Assembly (NCBI GenBank): GCA_045629945.1 | Contig: JAZQSE010000035.1 | Location: 1 to 64,000, forward strand | Direction: 5' to 3' | Source: UBA1765 sp045629945 | GTDB taxonomy: Bacteria; Fibrobacterota; Fibrobacteria; Fibrobacterales; Fibrobacteraceae | DNA length: 64,000 nt | Shown here: piece by piece, positions 53,538 through 62,691 of the stretch | Layout: each line of letters begins with the position of its first letter | How positions within the stretch are numbered: the stretch's first letter is position 1 | The notes under the pieces: generated by a model | Told to the model about the DNA's origin: nothing | Database searches by the model: none | Seen by the model: the letters and a program-made list of their open reading frames with translations, nothing else | Made by a program: the position numbers and the translations under genes

Positions 53538-54767
53538 ATGAAAGCTGCTATCCTTACTAATGAATTTCCACCAGAAATTTATGGTGGAGCTGGTATACAT
53601 GTCAAGTTTCTTTCACAAGAACTCGCAAAGTTTTGTGCTATAGAAGCTCGTTGTTTTGGCGTACAAAATGTGAATGAAAATAACATTCACGCTCTCGGTT
53701 TTTCAAGAAAACTCGGCTTAAGCCCTGCCGATGATAGGTTTCAAAAAATTTTTAAACCTCTTGATATAAACCTACAATGGGCAGCATCTTTAGAAGATAT
53801 AGATATACTCCATTGCCATACTTGGTATAGCCATTTTGGCGGAGTTCTCGCCAGTAAACTTTTGCAAAAACCTCTTGTTTTGACAACACACTCATTAGAA
53901 CCGCACCGCCCCTGGAAAGCAGAACAATTAGGGAATGGTGGTTATGCCATGAGTTGCTGGATTGAACGCTCTGCTTATGAAGCAGCCGATGGTGTTATCG
54001 CTGTAAGTGAAGGTATGAAACGTGACGTTATGAAACTTTATGGCGTTCCAGAAGATCGCATACAAGTTATCTATAACGGCATTGATCCCGATTTTTATTC
54101 TCCGACATTTGATGAAAGTGTGCTTGAAAAATATGGTATCAAAAAAGACAAACCTTTTGTTTTATTTGTGGGACGTATTACCCGCCAAAAAGGTATTTCT
54201 CAATTAATCCGAGCAATTCCTCATTTAGCACCTGATACGCAAATAGTTCTTTGTGCGGGGGCTCCTGACACTCAAGAATTAGCCGACGAATGCAAAGCTT
54301 TGATTGAAGAAGCTAAAAAAACTCGTGATGGTATTATCTGGATAGAAGAAATGATGCCTCACTCTGAACTTCGCGTGCTTTATAGCCATGCGACTGTTTT
54401 TGCAACACCTTCTTTATATGAACCTTTTGGCATTATCAATTTAGAAGCAATGAGTTGCGGAACTCCTGTTGTTGGTAGCGCAGTTGGGGGAATCCCAGAA
54501 ATTATTGTTGATGGTGAAACAGGATTTTTAGTTCCTTTACAAGCTAAATCAGAAACTGATTTTGACCCTGTCAACCCAGAAGCATTCCAAAAGGATTTTG
54601 CAGAAAAACTGAATCGTTTTTTAACAAATCCTGACCTTGCTCAAAAAATGGGAGAAGCCAGCAGAAAACGTGCTGTCAGCGTTTTTAGCTGGGAAGCTAT
54701 CGCAAAAGAAACGTTCCATTTTTATGAAAAAGTGATTGAACGTTATTTGAAAGAAGGAGCAAGATAA
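53538..54767 (+). CDS. GT4 glycosyltransferase, GlgA/GlgM-like glycogen synthase
   Basis: The 409-residue product starts MKAAILTNEFPPEIYGGAGIHV, the usual start of the actinobacterial-type GlgA/GlgM family, and has HCHTWYSHFGG, LFVGRITRQKG and TPSLYEPFGIINLEAMSCGTPVV (GT4 donor-binding EX7E). Members make glycogen from ADP-glucose or maltose-1-phosphate from ADP-glucose and glucose-1-phosphate. F. succinogenes is known to store glycogen, which fits. A strong terminator (54776-54810) follows. Confidence 0.88.
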   Translation: MKAAILTNEFPPEIYGGAGIHVKFLSQELAKFCAIEARCFGVQNVNENNIHALGFSRKLGLSPADDRFQKIFKPLDINLQWAASLEDIDILHCHTWYSHFGGVLASKLLQKPLVLTTHSLEPHRPWKAEQLGNGGYAMSCWIERSAYEAADGVIAVSEGMKRDVMKLYGVPEDRIQVIYNGIDPDFYSPTFDESVLEKYGIKKDKPFVLFVGRITRQKGISQLIRAIPHLAPDTQIVLCAGAPDTQELADECKALIEEAKKTRDGIIWIEEMMPHSELRVLYSHATVFATPSLYEPFGIINLEAMSCGTPVVGSAVGGIPEIIVDGETGFLVPLQAKSETDFDPVNPEAFQKDFAEKLNRFLTNPDLAQKMGEASRKRAVSVFSWEAIAKETFHFYEKVIERYLKEGAR

Positions 54768-54775
54768 CTCTTTTC

Positions 54776-54810
54776 AAAAAAAGCCTTTCTTGTAAAAGAG
54801 AGGCTTTTTT
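54776..54810 (+). terminator. Intrinsic terminator after the glycogen-synthase-like gene
   Basis: The stem AAAAAAGCCTTTCTT pairs with AAGAGAGGCTTTTTT (loop GTAA), ending in a T-run. It lies 9 bases past the stop. Confidence 0.85.
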
Positions 54811-54905
54811 ATTTCTAATAACAGAAAGTTTTTCCCGATTTAATACAAATGAATTTTTATAAAAAGTATATTTTATAGCAATTCATTGTTTTTCTTGAGG
54901 CTAAA

Positions 54906-55793
54906 ATGAAAGGTATTGTCCTTGCTGGAGGGTCTGGCACTCGCCTTTATCCACTTACTATGGTAACATCAAAACAGCTTCTACCTGTTTACGACAAGCC
55001 TATGATTTATTACCCGCTTTCAACTTTAATGCTTGCAGGAATTCGGGATATTTTAATTATTTCCACTCCTAACGATTTGCCAAATTTTGAAAAACTTCTG
55101 GGTGACGGCTCAGCAATGGGTTTAAACTTAAGTTATAAAGTCCAACCGAGCCCTGATGGACTCGCACAAGCTTTTATTCTTGGTGAAGAATTTATTGGCA
55201 ATGATTGCTGTGCTATGGTTCTTGGCGATAATATTTTTTACGGAAATGGTTTTAGTCCTCTTTTAAAAGCAGCCGTAAAAAATGCCGAAGAAAATTCTCG
55301 TGCAACTGTTTTTGGTTATTATGTGGAAGACCCTGAAAGATTCGGCGTTGTAGAATTTGATGAATCCGGTAAGGTTATTTCTGTAGAAGAAAAACCGAAA
55401 GAGCCTAAAAGTAATTATGCCATAACAGGGCTTTATTTTTACGATAATCGCGTAAGCGCTTTTGCAAAAGCACAGAAACCAAGCACTCGTGGAGAACTTG
55501 AAATTACAGATTTGAATAAAACGTATTTGGAAAAAGGCGAACTTGATGTAAAACTTCTGGGGCGCGGTTTTGCTTGGCTTGATACAGGCACAATGGATAG
55601 TTTAATTGAAGCCGGCGAATTTGTGAAAATGGTGGAAAGCAGGCAAGGTATTCAAATTTCTGCTGTAGAAGAAATCGCTTTCATCAATGGCTGGATTTCA
55701 AAAGAAAAACTTTTAGAAAGTGCAGCAAAATATGGGAAATCTCCTTATGGACAACATTTGAAAAAAGTTGCAGAAGGAAAAATTCATTACTAG
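54906..55793 (+). CDS. rfbA: Glucose-1-phosphate thymidylyltransferase
   Basis: The 295-residue product starts MKGIVLAGGSGTRLYPLT, the nucleotide-binding GGSGTRL motif, followed by KQLLPVYDKPMIYYPL and MVLGDNIFYG, and FAWLDTGTMDSL near the end. It is full length for RmlA/RfbA, which makes dTDP-glucose. First of three genes (rfbABC) on the plus strand, 9 bases before rfbB. Confidence 0.95.
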   Translation: MKGIVLAGGSGTRLYPLTMVTSKQLLPVYDKPMIYYPLSTLMLAGIRDILIISTPNDLPNFEKLLGDGSAMGLNLSYKVQPSPDGLAQAFILGEEFIGNDCCAMVLGDNIFYGNGFSPLLKAAVKNAEENSRATVFGYYVEDPERFGVVEFDESGKVISVEEKPKEPKSNYAITGLYFYDNRVSAFAKAQKPSTRGELEITDLNKTYLEKGELDVKLLGRGFAWLDTGTMDSLIEAGEFVKMVESRQGIQISAVEEIAFINGWISKEKLLESAAKYGKSPYGQHLKKVAEGKIHY

Positions 55794-55802
55794 GAAATTA
55801 TT

Positions 55803-56939
55803 ATGAAATCAATTGTTATCACAGGTGGTGCAGGTTTTATCGGAAGTCACGTAGTTCGCTTGTTTGTAAACAAGTACCCAGAATATAAAATTATCAATCT
55901 TGACAAGCTGACTTATGCAGGCAACCTCGCTAACCTTAAAGATATTGAAAGCAAGCCTAATTACAAGTTCGTGAAAATGGACATCTGCGACTTTGATGCT
56001 TTTTATAAACTCATGCAAGAAGAACAGGTAGATGGCATTATTCATTTAGCCGCAGAAAGTCATGTTGACCGCTCCATTAAAGACCCGTTCACTTTTGCGC
56101 GCACAAACGTGATGGGAACTCTTTCGCTTCTTCAGGCCGCAAAACTTTACTGGGAATCTTTGCCAGAAAAATACGAAGGCAAGCGCTTTTACCATATTTC
56201 CACCGACGAGGTTTACGGCGCACTTTCTATGAATCACCCAGAAGGAATTACGCCTCCTTTTACCACCACGGCTTCTAGTTCTGAACACCACTTGGCTTAT
56301 GGCGATGATTTCTTCTACGAAACAACAAAATATACGCCACATTCTCCGTATTCAGCAAGCAAGGCCGGCTCCGACCATTTTGTGCGTGCCTTCCATGATA
56401 CCTACGGAATGCCAACGATTGTCACGAACTGCTCTAACAATTATGGCCCCTACCAGTTCCCGGAAAAATTGATTCCGCTTTTTATCAATAATATTCGACA
56501 CAAGAAACCCCTACCTGTTTATGGTAAAGGCGAGAACGTTCGCGACTGGCTTTTTGTAGAAGACCATGCCCGCGCTATCGACGTGATTTTCCATAATGGA
56601 AAAATTGCCGAAACCTATAACATCGGCGGATTCAACGAATGGAAAAATATTGACATTATAAAAGTTGTGATTAAAACGGTTGATCGCTTACTTGGTCGCG
56701 AAGAAGGCGAAGATATGAATTTGATTACTTATGTAACAGATCGCCTTGGCCATGATGCCCGCTACGCCATAGATTCAACCAAACTCCAGCAAGAACTCGG
56801 TTGGGAACCTTCTTTACAATTTGAAGAAGGCATTGAAAAAACAGTGCGCTGGTACTTGGATAACCAAGAATGGCTCGACAACATTACAAGCGGCGACTAC
56901 GAAAAGTATTACGAAAATATGTACAAAGGTAAAGTCTAA
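55803..56939 (+). CDS. rfbB: dTDP-glucose 4,6-dehydratase
   Basis: The 378-residue product has the Rossmann GGAGFIGSH motif, HLAAESHVDRSI, the STDEVYG block, YSASKAGSDHFVRA (the YxxxK catalytic pair) and NCSNNYGPYQFPEKLIPL. RmlB makes dTDP-4-keto-6-deoxyglucose. Its central part is visibly richer in G and C than the flanking genes. It overlaps rfbC by one base (TAATG). Confidence 0.95.
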   Translation: MKSIVITGGAGFIGSHVVRLFVNKYPEYKIINLDKLTYAGNLANLKDIESKPNYKFVKMDICDFDAFYKLMQEEQVDGIIHLAAESHVDRSIKDPFTFARTNVMGTLSLLQAAKLYWESLPEKYEGKRFYHISTDEVYGALSMNHPEGITPPFTTTASSSEHHLAYGDDFFYETTKYTPHSPYSASKAGSDHFVRAFHDTYGMPTIVTNCSNNYGPYQFPEKLIPLFINNIRHKKPLPVYGKGENVRDWLFVEDHARAIDVIFHNGKIAETYNIGGFNEWKNIDIIKVVIKTVDRLLGREEGEDMNLITYVTDRLGHDARYAIDSTKLQQELGWEPSLQFEEGIEKTVRWYLDNQEWLDNITSGDYEKYYENMYKGKV

Positions 56940-57502
56940 TGGGAAAATTCAATTTTATAAAAACCTCTATTGAAGGCGTAACGATTATTGAACCCACGGT
57001 TTTTGGCGATAATCGCGGCTACTTTATGGAGGCTTATAATAAGGCGGAGTTTGATGCTGCCGGATTGGATATGGTTTTTGTGCAAGACAACGAATCAAAA
57101 AGTAAAAAAGGCGTTTTACGCGGGCTTCACTTTCAAAAATCAAATCCTCAAGGGAAATTAGTCCGAGTGATTGAAGGCGAGGTTTTTGACGTAGCGGTGG
57201 ACCTTCGCAAGGGTAGCCCGACTTTTGGAAAATGGGAAGGCGTGATTTTAAGTGCTGAAAATAAAAAGCAATTTTATATTCCAGAAGGTTTTGCTCATGG
57301 GTTTGTAGTGCTTTCAGAAACAGCAACTTTTGTTTATAAATGCACAAGACTTTATGACCCAAAAGATGAAGGCGGACTTTTTTGGAATGACCCAGCGATA
57401 GGAATTAAATGGCCTTTGCCAGAAGGTTTTGAACCTCTCTTAAGCGAAAAAGACACTAAAAATCCCTTGCTTAAAGATTTAAATTTTGCTTTTGACATTT
57501 AA
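56939..57502 (+). CDS. rfbC: dTDP-4-dehydrorhamnose 3,5-epimerase
   Basis: The 187-residue product has the RmlC cupin features: TVFGDNRGYFMEAYN, KKGVLRGLHFQ (His in the active site), VRVIEGEVFDVAVDLRKGSPTF, YIPEGFAHGFVVLSE and the final DPAIGIKWP. Third gene of rfbABC. The usual fourth gene, rfbD (dTDP-4-keto-rhamnose reductase), is not here. Confidence 0.95.
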   Translation: MGKFNFIKTSIEGVTIIEPTVFGDNRGYFMEAYNKAEFDAAGLDMVFVQDNESKSKKGVLRGLHFQKSNPQGKLVRVIEGEVFDVAVDLRKGSPTFGKWEGVILSAENKKQFYIPEGFAHGFVVLSETATFVYKCTRLYDPKDEGGLFWNDPAIGIKWPLPEGFEPLLSEKDTKNPLLKDLNFAFDI

Positions 57503-57543
57503 AAATCAATACAACTTTCTTAAAAATTATTGAATTTATTTAC

Positions 57544-57571
57544 AAAGTCTGCTTCAAAACAGACTTTTTTT
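57544..57571 (+). terminator. Intrinsic terminator after rfbC
   Basis: AAAGTCTG pairs with CAGACTTT (loop CTTCAAAA), with a run of eight T. It lies 42 bases past the rfbC stop. Confidence 0.8.
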
Positions 57572-57633
57572 TATTTCCATTTTAATCCATTTTAAAATAC
57601 TCAAAAAAATCTTTTATTTTTTAGAGGGTTTGG

Positions 57634-57671
57634 AAAAGAGCAACTACCTAAATTCAGTTAGTGGCTCTTTT
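57634..57671 (+). promoter_or_regulatory. 5'-UTR hairpin immediately before the ribosome site of the secreted metallopeptidase candidate
   Basis: AAAAGAGC (57634-57641) pairs with GCTCTTTT (57664-57671). The hairpin ends directly at the Shine-Dalgarno AAAGGAG (57672-57678), 16 bases before the ATG at 57687. An additional ACTA/TAGT pairing extends the stem. Such a stem next to the ribosome site could attenuate translation or stabilise the mRNA. Confidence 0.45.
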
Positions 57672-57686
57672 AAAGGAGATATTGGG

Positions 57687-60026
57687 ATGAAATTTTTCAG
57701 AATTTCAGTAATCGCTGCCATGGCGATTAGTCTTTCTATGGCAGCAGAGGGTGATCCGTATGTATGGCCAAGCTATCGTTCGGATTTAGATTTTAACACA
57801 AAAGAAAATATTGGAGAAATTGCTCCTCCGACTAAATTTTCTACAGACTGTAATGGCGTTACCGGAAAGAAAGCAGGAAAATGGTGGGCCTTTTATTGGG
57901 GGGCAGACAGAGATTCCCGCATAACCGACGAAACCATTGAAAACCTCTTAAAAAAATACGATGAAGATTTTGGTTACTTAAGAGATTCTATGGGATGGGC
58001 TCCTGATCGCCGCGCCCAAAACGGATACTATAGTGCTGTTTATTACTATGGTTCTGGAACATGTGCTGGCGGCAATAAAACAGACACAACGGGTGGTTGG
58101 CAAACGAATGTCGGCACAAATTATTACGAAGCAGTTTCTGCCTCTTTTTACCCTATTTATTCTTTCAATCCTAGTTGCACATATAACGACCGCGTAGCTC
58201 AAATGAATGCTATGGTACATGAAGGGATTCACGCCATGACAAAAGCATACCCGGGCGCTCAAAATGCGCATTGGTTTCAGGAGGGTGGAAACACTTGGAT
58301 ACAACAAGAAATGGAATCCAGGCGTTCTGGCGTGTATAGCGGTATGGGATTCCTGAATGCTGCGGCCTTAATCGCTCCATTCATTCCGATTGAAAGTTAT
58401 AGCGGTTGGCTTTTAGATGGTTCTTTTGGCGGCCCAGGCGCAGAAGGCGTTGACGTTCGAAATGGCTCTCAACAACTTTGCAATTGGAGAAATTTATTAG
58501 GTGGTTATCAATACGGAAACATGTTTCCGACATTTCTTGGCGAATGGGTTGGAAAAGGTGCCGTTCGTTGGCTTTATGGGAATGCCACCAGATATTTATT
58601 AGAAGCATTTGCAACTGAAAAAGGGCTTGGGCCAGAAAAAACGCAACAGTTGATTATGGAATACAGAGCAAAATCAGCACTGCTTGATTTTAAAAAATGG
58701 TCTGATGAATTAAAAAGCCTTTTGAATTCAAATTTTGGAAGTACGGCAAAAGCAGAATGGAGCCCAGCGGCGCAAGAAGTTGAAAGCTGGACAATGACTC
58801 CTTATGCAGTTACCACGGATTCTAATGGTTATCTTATTCCTGAAAAACGCACGACTCCTGGTTGGTCAGGCGCTAATATTATCCCATTAAAAGTTGAAAA
58901 CGGAAGTTCTTTAGTTAAAGTTTCTCTTTTGCCATTGGGCGAAAATATGAGTCTTCAAATTTGCTATCGAGCTACCGACGGAACACCAATATACAGCACG
59001 CCTGTTTTAGGAAAAGGTAGCACAAGCCTTCGTTTAGACAAGGCTCCTCAAGATGGAATTGTTTTTGCCGTTGTCTGTAATTTAGATTACAATTACACAA
59101 ATGAAATCCGTTTAAATCATTATGATTACAGACTAAAACCTGAAGCAGGTATCAGCGGTGCAGGGAATGCTAATACAAAATATTATAACAACTTTGTTAC
59201 TCAATACAATTGGACAGAACTTGAAAACAATTCTGATGTTCCTGCAAGCAGTTCTTCTTCGCAAGCAACCCCTAATGAAAGTTCTTCTTCAAATTCTGTA
59301 ATCGCCTCACAAGATACTTTAAAAATAGAGGCTTCTATAATACTTCCGATTGATGATAATTTTGCTAGCGTGGAATTTGATTTAATGGCTTCTGATGTGG
59401 CAAAGTTCTTTGGAATTTCTGAATCAGATATTGCAAATAATGTTTCTTATTTTGCGTACCAACCCAACGGTTCGCTTGATTCTAATTCTACCGCTAATGC
59501 GCCAGGGCACTGGTTTGATTCTAAAGGGAATGTAGTTTCTTATGGTGAAAATGCTTACCTCTATTCTGAATTTAATTTATCTACAATGAAAGGTGTGTTA
59601 GGGCATTATCCAAACCGAGTTTCTGACAAAGAAAAATATACCATTTCCCAAGTTTTGAAATACAAAGAAAAATTAGTGCTTTACACTATTGAAGTCACCA
59701 TCACAAATGACTCTGCAAACGCAGAAGCTAATACTTCTAGCTTACGATACGGTTTAAAAGATTTTCTTCCGAGTCATATTTGGCTTTCTGCAAAACAAGG
59801 TGTCATTCAATTACATTACCGTTTAGATTATACAGATAATGTAAAAATTGGATTGTACTCTGCTTATGGTGCTTTACTTAGCGTTATTTCTTTTGAAAAG
59901 CAACACGCTGGGCAACATCTTAAAGAAATAGATTTAAAAAGCTTAGGACACCCTTTTGGAACTTACATTTTAAAAGTTACAACAGGAGCATACCGAGAAG
60001 CACTAAGCATTACAGTCGCCCGGTAA
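57687..60026 (+). CDS. Secreted gluzincin-like metallopeptidase candidate with Ser linker, DUF4859-like domain and sorting tail
   Basis: The 779-residue product has a signal peptide (about 1-20) and an N-terminal domain with H178-E-G-I-H182 and a downstream E199 (HWFQEGG), the HExxH...E pattern of gluzincin zinc peptidases. Its architecture resembles the DUF6055 family. Three Cys lie before the motif. A Ser-rich linker (ASSSSSQAT, ESSSSNS) follows near 530-550. A domain resembling DUF4859 is at about 560-690 (FFGISESDIANNVSYFAYQPNG), and a tail ends GTYILKVTTGAYREALSITVAR. Protease activity is inferred from the motif only. The start is the ATG after AAGGAG, not the upstream in-frame ATG at 57630. 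Confidence 0.8.
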   Translation: MKFFRISVIAAMAISLSMAAEGDPYVWPSYRSDLDFNTKENIGEIAPPTKFSTDCNGVTGKKAGKWWAFYWGADRDSRITDETIENLLKKYDEDFGYLRDSMGWAPDRRAQNGYYSAVYYYGSGTCAGGNKTDTTGGWQTNVGTNYYEAVSASFYPIYSFNPSCTYNDRVAQMNAMVHEGIHAMTKAYPGAQNAHWFQEGGNTWIQQEMESRRSGVYSGMGFLNAAALIAPFIPIESYSGWLLDGSFGGPGAEGVDVRNGSQQLCNWRNLLGGYQYGNMFPTFLGEWVGKGAVRWLYGNATRYLLEAFATEKGLGPEKTQQLIMEYRAKSALLDFKKWSDELKSLLNSNFGSTAKAEWSPAAQEVESWTMTPYAVTTDSNGYLIPEKRTTPGWSGANIIPLKVENGSSLVKVSLLPLGENMSLQICYRATDGTPIYSTPVLGKGSTSLRLDKAPQDGIVFAVVCNLDYNYTNEIRLNHYDYRLKPEAGISGAGNANTKYYNNFVTQYNWTELENNSDVPASSSSSQATPNESSSSNSVIASQDTLKIEASIILPIDDNFASVEFDLMASDVAKFFGISESDIANNVSYFAYQPNGSLDSNSTANAPGHWFDSKGNVVSYGENAYLYSEFNLSTMKGVLGHYPNRVSDKEKYTISQVLKYKEKLVLYTIEVTITNDSANAEANTSSLRYGLKDFLPSHIWLSAKQGVIQLHYRLDYTDNVKIGLYSAYGALLSVISFEKQHAGQHLKEIDLKSLGHPFGTYILKVTTGAYREALSITVAR

Positions 60027-60034
60027 AAAATTCT

Positions 60035-60065
60035 AAAAAAGGCATTCACCTAAAAATGCCTTTTT
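60035..60065. terminator. Bidirectional intrinsic terminator between convergent genes
   Basis: AAAAAAGGCATT/AATGCCTTTTT with a loop of about nine bases serves both the plus-strand secreted-peptidase gene and the minus-strand serine hydrolase gene that ends at 60066. Confidence 0.85.
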
Positions 60066-61106
60066 CTAAATCCCGTTAAAAAATATATCCGCTAAACCTG
60101 CACGTGTTTCATGAATACGAGCAGGTGTTTTTTCTCTATATGGGTAAGTAAAATCTGAAAGAAGTACAATTCCTGCTTTCTTTTCAGCGTCTCCAACAAG
60201 GCTCGCCCCTGTGAAACCAGTTTTTCCAAAGGTTTTTGGAGAATGGCATTTGCCCATAAACTTTTCTGAATTTAATTCAAATCCAAGAGCTGTACAAGCA
60301 GATATATCTCTAGCAAAGGCATTCTTTGAAATCATTTCTAAAATTCCTGAAGCAATAACTTGTTTGCCTTCAAATTTTCCATCTTGTAAAAGCATCTTTA
60401 AAAAACGCAAAAGATCAGGAACCGTTGAAAACATACCAGCCGAACCAACCGGAAAAAGTTTTTGCAAAACAAAAGCACTTTCATCGTGAACCTCACCTTG
60501 AATTTCTCGATTTCTAAAAGCACAAATTTCTGTCGGAACAATTTCTTCTTTTGGTATTTTCTTCAAAGGAAAAAATCCCGAACGATTCATACCTAAGGGC
60601 AAAAAAAGCATTTCTTCTGCTAACACATCTAAACGCTTTCCAGAAATTTCTTGAAGAATCAAACCCAATAAAATGCTTGCCGGATTACCATAATTAAAAA
60701 GTGTCCCTGGGCGTTTTTCAAATTGATAATTAAAAAGAAAATCCAAAATTTCTTCTGGTGATTTTTCTTTCAAAGAACTCATAGGCACGCTGTAATCTAA
60801 AGAATGCGTTAGCAAATGCCAAACTAAAACTTCATCTCGATAATTTGTATTGAAATTTTTTAAATAGCTAAAAACAGGCGCATTTAAATCTAATTTTTGG
60901 GTTAAAATATAATGCAAAGCAATCGTAGATGTCGGGCAAACTTTTGTTAAAGAAGCTATATCAAACACGGCATTTTCTGAAACATTTTTGGCGATAACGC
61001 ATGTTTCTCCATTCGGATAAATAAGCCCTACTACCGCTTTATGAAAAACACCTTGTTCAATCGCTTTATCTAAAAATTCATGAATCTCTTTTTGCATTCT
61101 TTTCAA
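60066..61106 (-). CDS. Beta-lactamase-family serine hydrolase (S12-like)
   Basis: The 346-residue product has the S-x-x-K motif ASLTK (about 52-56), the YxN-type FNYGNPAS, and the KTG-like FGKTGFTG near 275. These belong to class C beta-lactamase/DD-peptidase relatives. No signal peptide is visible, so the enzyme may be cytoplasmic, unlike a true beta-lactamase. Peptidoglycan recycling or esterase roles are possible. It diverges from the Nudix gene with a 44-base AT-rich gap. Confidence 0.85.
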   Translation of the reverse strand: MKRMQKEIHEFLDKAIEQGVFHKAVVGLIYPNGETCVIAKNVSENAVFDIASLTKVCPTSTIALHYILTQKLDLNAPVFSYLKNFNTNYRDEVLVWHLLTHSLDYSVPMSSLKEKSPEEILDFLFNYQFEKRPGTLFNYGNPASILLGLILQEISGKRLDVLAEEMLFLPLGMNRSGFFPLKKIPKEEIVPTEICAFRNREIQGEVHDESAFVLQKLFPVGSAGMFSTVPDLLRFLKMLLQDGKFEGKQVIASGILEMISKNAFARDISACTALGFELNSEKFMGKCHSPKTFGKTGFTGASLVGDAEKKAGIVLLSDFTYPYREKTPARIHETRAGLADIFFNGI

Positions 61107-61150
61107 TGTAGTAAAAGAATAACTTCTGCAACTTTTTTATTTTTTTTCTT

Positions 61151-61687
61151 ATGGAAGAAATGATTGATATTTTAGATAGCACTGGTAATTTTACTGGAAA
61201 AATCTGTTCTCGAACAGAAATTCACCAAAAAGGTTTCTGGCACAGAACCGTTCACATTTGGGCGTTTGATGAATCAGGCAAAATCCTTTTTCAAAAACGA
61301 AGTCTCGAAAAAGAAAATCACCCAGGGCTTTTAGATACAAGCTGTGCAGGCCATATTGCAGCAGGAGATACCAGCAGAAATGCCGGCGTTCGCGAACTTT
61401 CAGAAGAGCTTGGAATTTTAAAAAATGCAGAAGAGTTAGAATTTTTGTTTGAATCAAAACACGAAAATATTTTATGCAATGGCAACTATTTAGACAATGA
61501 ATTTTACGATATTTATCGCATTATTCTTTCTAAAACAGACATTCAAAAATTATCGCCGCAAAAAGGAGAAGTCGAATCTTTTCATTGGTTTAGTATTCAA
61601 GAATTAGAAATCGCTTTAAAAAATACGCCTGAAAAATTCGTATTTCACGAAAAAGATTTTCAATTTTTACTTTCTTTGCCCTATTAG
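61151..61687 (+). CDS. Nudix hydrolase
   Basis: The 178-residue product has a Nudix box GHIAAGDTSRNAGVRELSEE then LG, close to GX5EX7REUXEEXGU but with Asp in place of the first Glu. The upstream FQKRSLEKENHPGLLDTSCAGH resembles YfcD/IDI-like Nudix proteins. Substrate unknown; the E-to-D change may alter metal binding slightly. The start lacks a clear ribosome site. It overlaps the acyltransferase gene by 21 bases, tail to tail. Confidence 0.88.
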   Translation: MEEMIDILDSTGNFTGKICSRTEIHQKGFWHRTVHIWAFDESGKILFQKRSLEKENHPGLLDTSCAGHIAAGDTSRNAGVRELSEELGILKNAEELEFLFESKHENILCNGNYLDNEFYDIYRIILSKTDIQKLSPQKGEVESFHWFSIQELEIALKNTPEKFVFHEKDFQFLLSLPY

Positions 61688-62680
61688 CCAAGGTAAGTAA
61701 CGCCTACAGAAAATACAAAACGGAATAATAAGTGCAATAGAAACAATGCTAAAAATCAAATTGGCAAAAACTGCATTTTGAAAAACAGAAAGCTCTACTT
61801 TTAATCCAAAAGAAAGAACGCCTTTCAAAAGACTACCAACAATCAAGTGAGTCGTAAAAATAGGAAGCGTATTTTTTCCAAGAAATTCTATAAAACGATT
61901 TTGTGGAATTTTACAAACCATCAAACAAAGCCCGTAAATACAAAGAATTGCAGACAAGTAAAAAGACAAAGGTTCTTTCACTATCATGGTTGCCATATCA
62001 ACGCGTTCACTAAAAATTGAAATCACAGTTCCTAGTGAAAATAACAACGCCCCTTTAATAAAAGTGCATTTTATCTCTTTAGAAAATAAGCATTTTGAAT
62101 GAAAGGCTAGTACAAAAAAAACTAAACCAAGAAACGCAGAATCTAAACTAAAAGGTAACCGGAAAAGCATTTCATCACTTGAAATATTTGCCAGAATAAT
62201 TCCAACTCCAGCCATTATAAGTGTTAATAACAATTGTACTTTCAAGGAACGTTTTAGAACAAAGTAAGCTAAAAGTTGAACACAAAAATAACATGGCAGA
62301 AACCACAAAACCGCATTCATTATCAAATAATGATTATAATTAACCCCATAAAAAATTCCAATTAATGGATGATAAGGCGAAATATTTAAAAGCGCATCTG
62401 CACCAAATTTTTGCCCGACAAAAAACCAAAAGATATAAGAGAGAATAGCAAAAGAGAAATACGGAACTAAATAAGTCTGAGTTTTCTTTTTTAAAAATTT
62501 TGAAAATTGTTCATTCGGCGTTTTAAAAGTCAAGCCACCTAAAAAGAAAAAAAGCGGCATGTGAAACGCATAAATGACTCGGTTCAAAGATTCAGGAAGT
62601 TCAGTATGTCCAAAAACTACAAGAAAAATTCCAATAGCTTTTGCAAAATCAATCCAAAAAACGCGCTGCTTAGAAGGCAT
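61667..62680 (-). CDS. Acyltransferase-3 family membrane protein
   Basis: The 337-residue product starts with FWIDFAKAIGIFLVVFGH and YAFHMPLFFFLGG, the acyltransferase-3 (OafA-like) catalytic His region, followed by about ten hydrophobic segments. Family members O-acetylate or O-succinylate exported polysaccharides and lipids. It lies 11 bases after the COG3014-like gene, so they share a transcript. Acceptor unknown. Confidence 0.88.
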   Translation of the reverse strand: MPSKQRVFWIDFAKAIGIFLVVFGHTELPESLNRVIYAFHMPLFFFLGGLTFKTPNEQFSKFLKKKTQTYLVPYFSFAILSYIFWFFVGQKFGADALLNISPYHPLIGIFYGVNYNHYLIMNAVLWFLPCYFCVQLLAYFVLKRSLKVQLLLTLIMAGVGIILANISSDEMLFRLPFSLDSAFLGLVFFVLAFHSKCLFSKEIKCTFIKGALLFSLGTVISIFSERVDMATMIVKEPLSFYLSAILCIYGLCLMVCKIPQNRFIEFLGKNTLPIFTTHLIVGSLLKGVLSFGLKVELSVFQNAVFANLIFSIVSIALIIPFCIFCRRYLPWLIGQRK

Positions 62681-62691
62681 TATAAAATCAA

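Noticed and set aside
57630..57686. Upstream ATG (57630) as start of the metallopeptidase candidate
   Set aside because: It would place residues before a clear signal peptide; the ATG after AAGGAG at 57687 is better.
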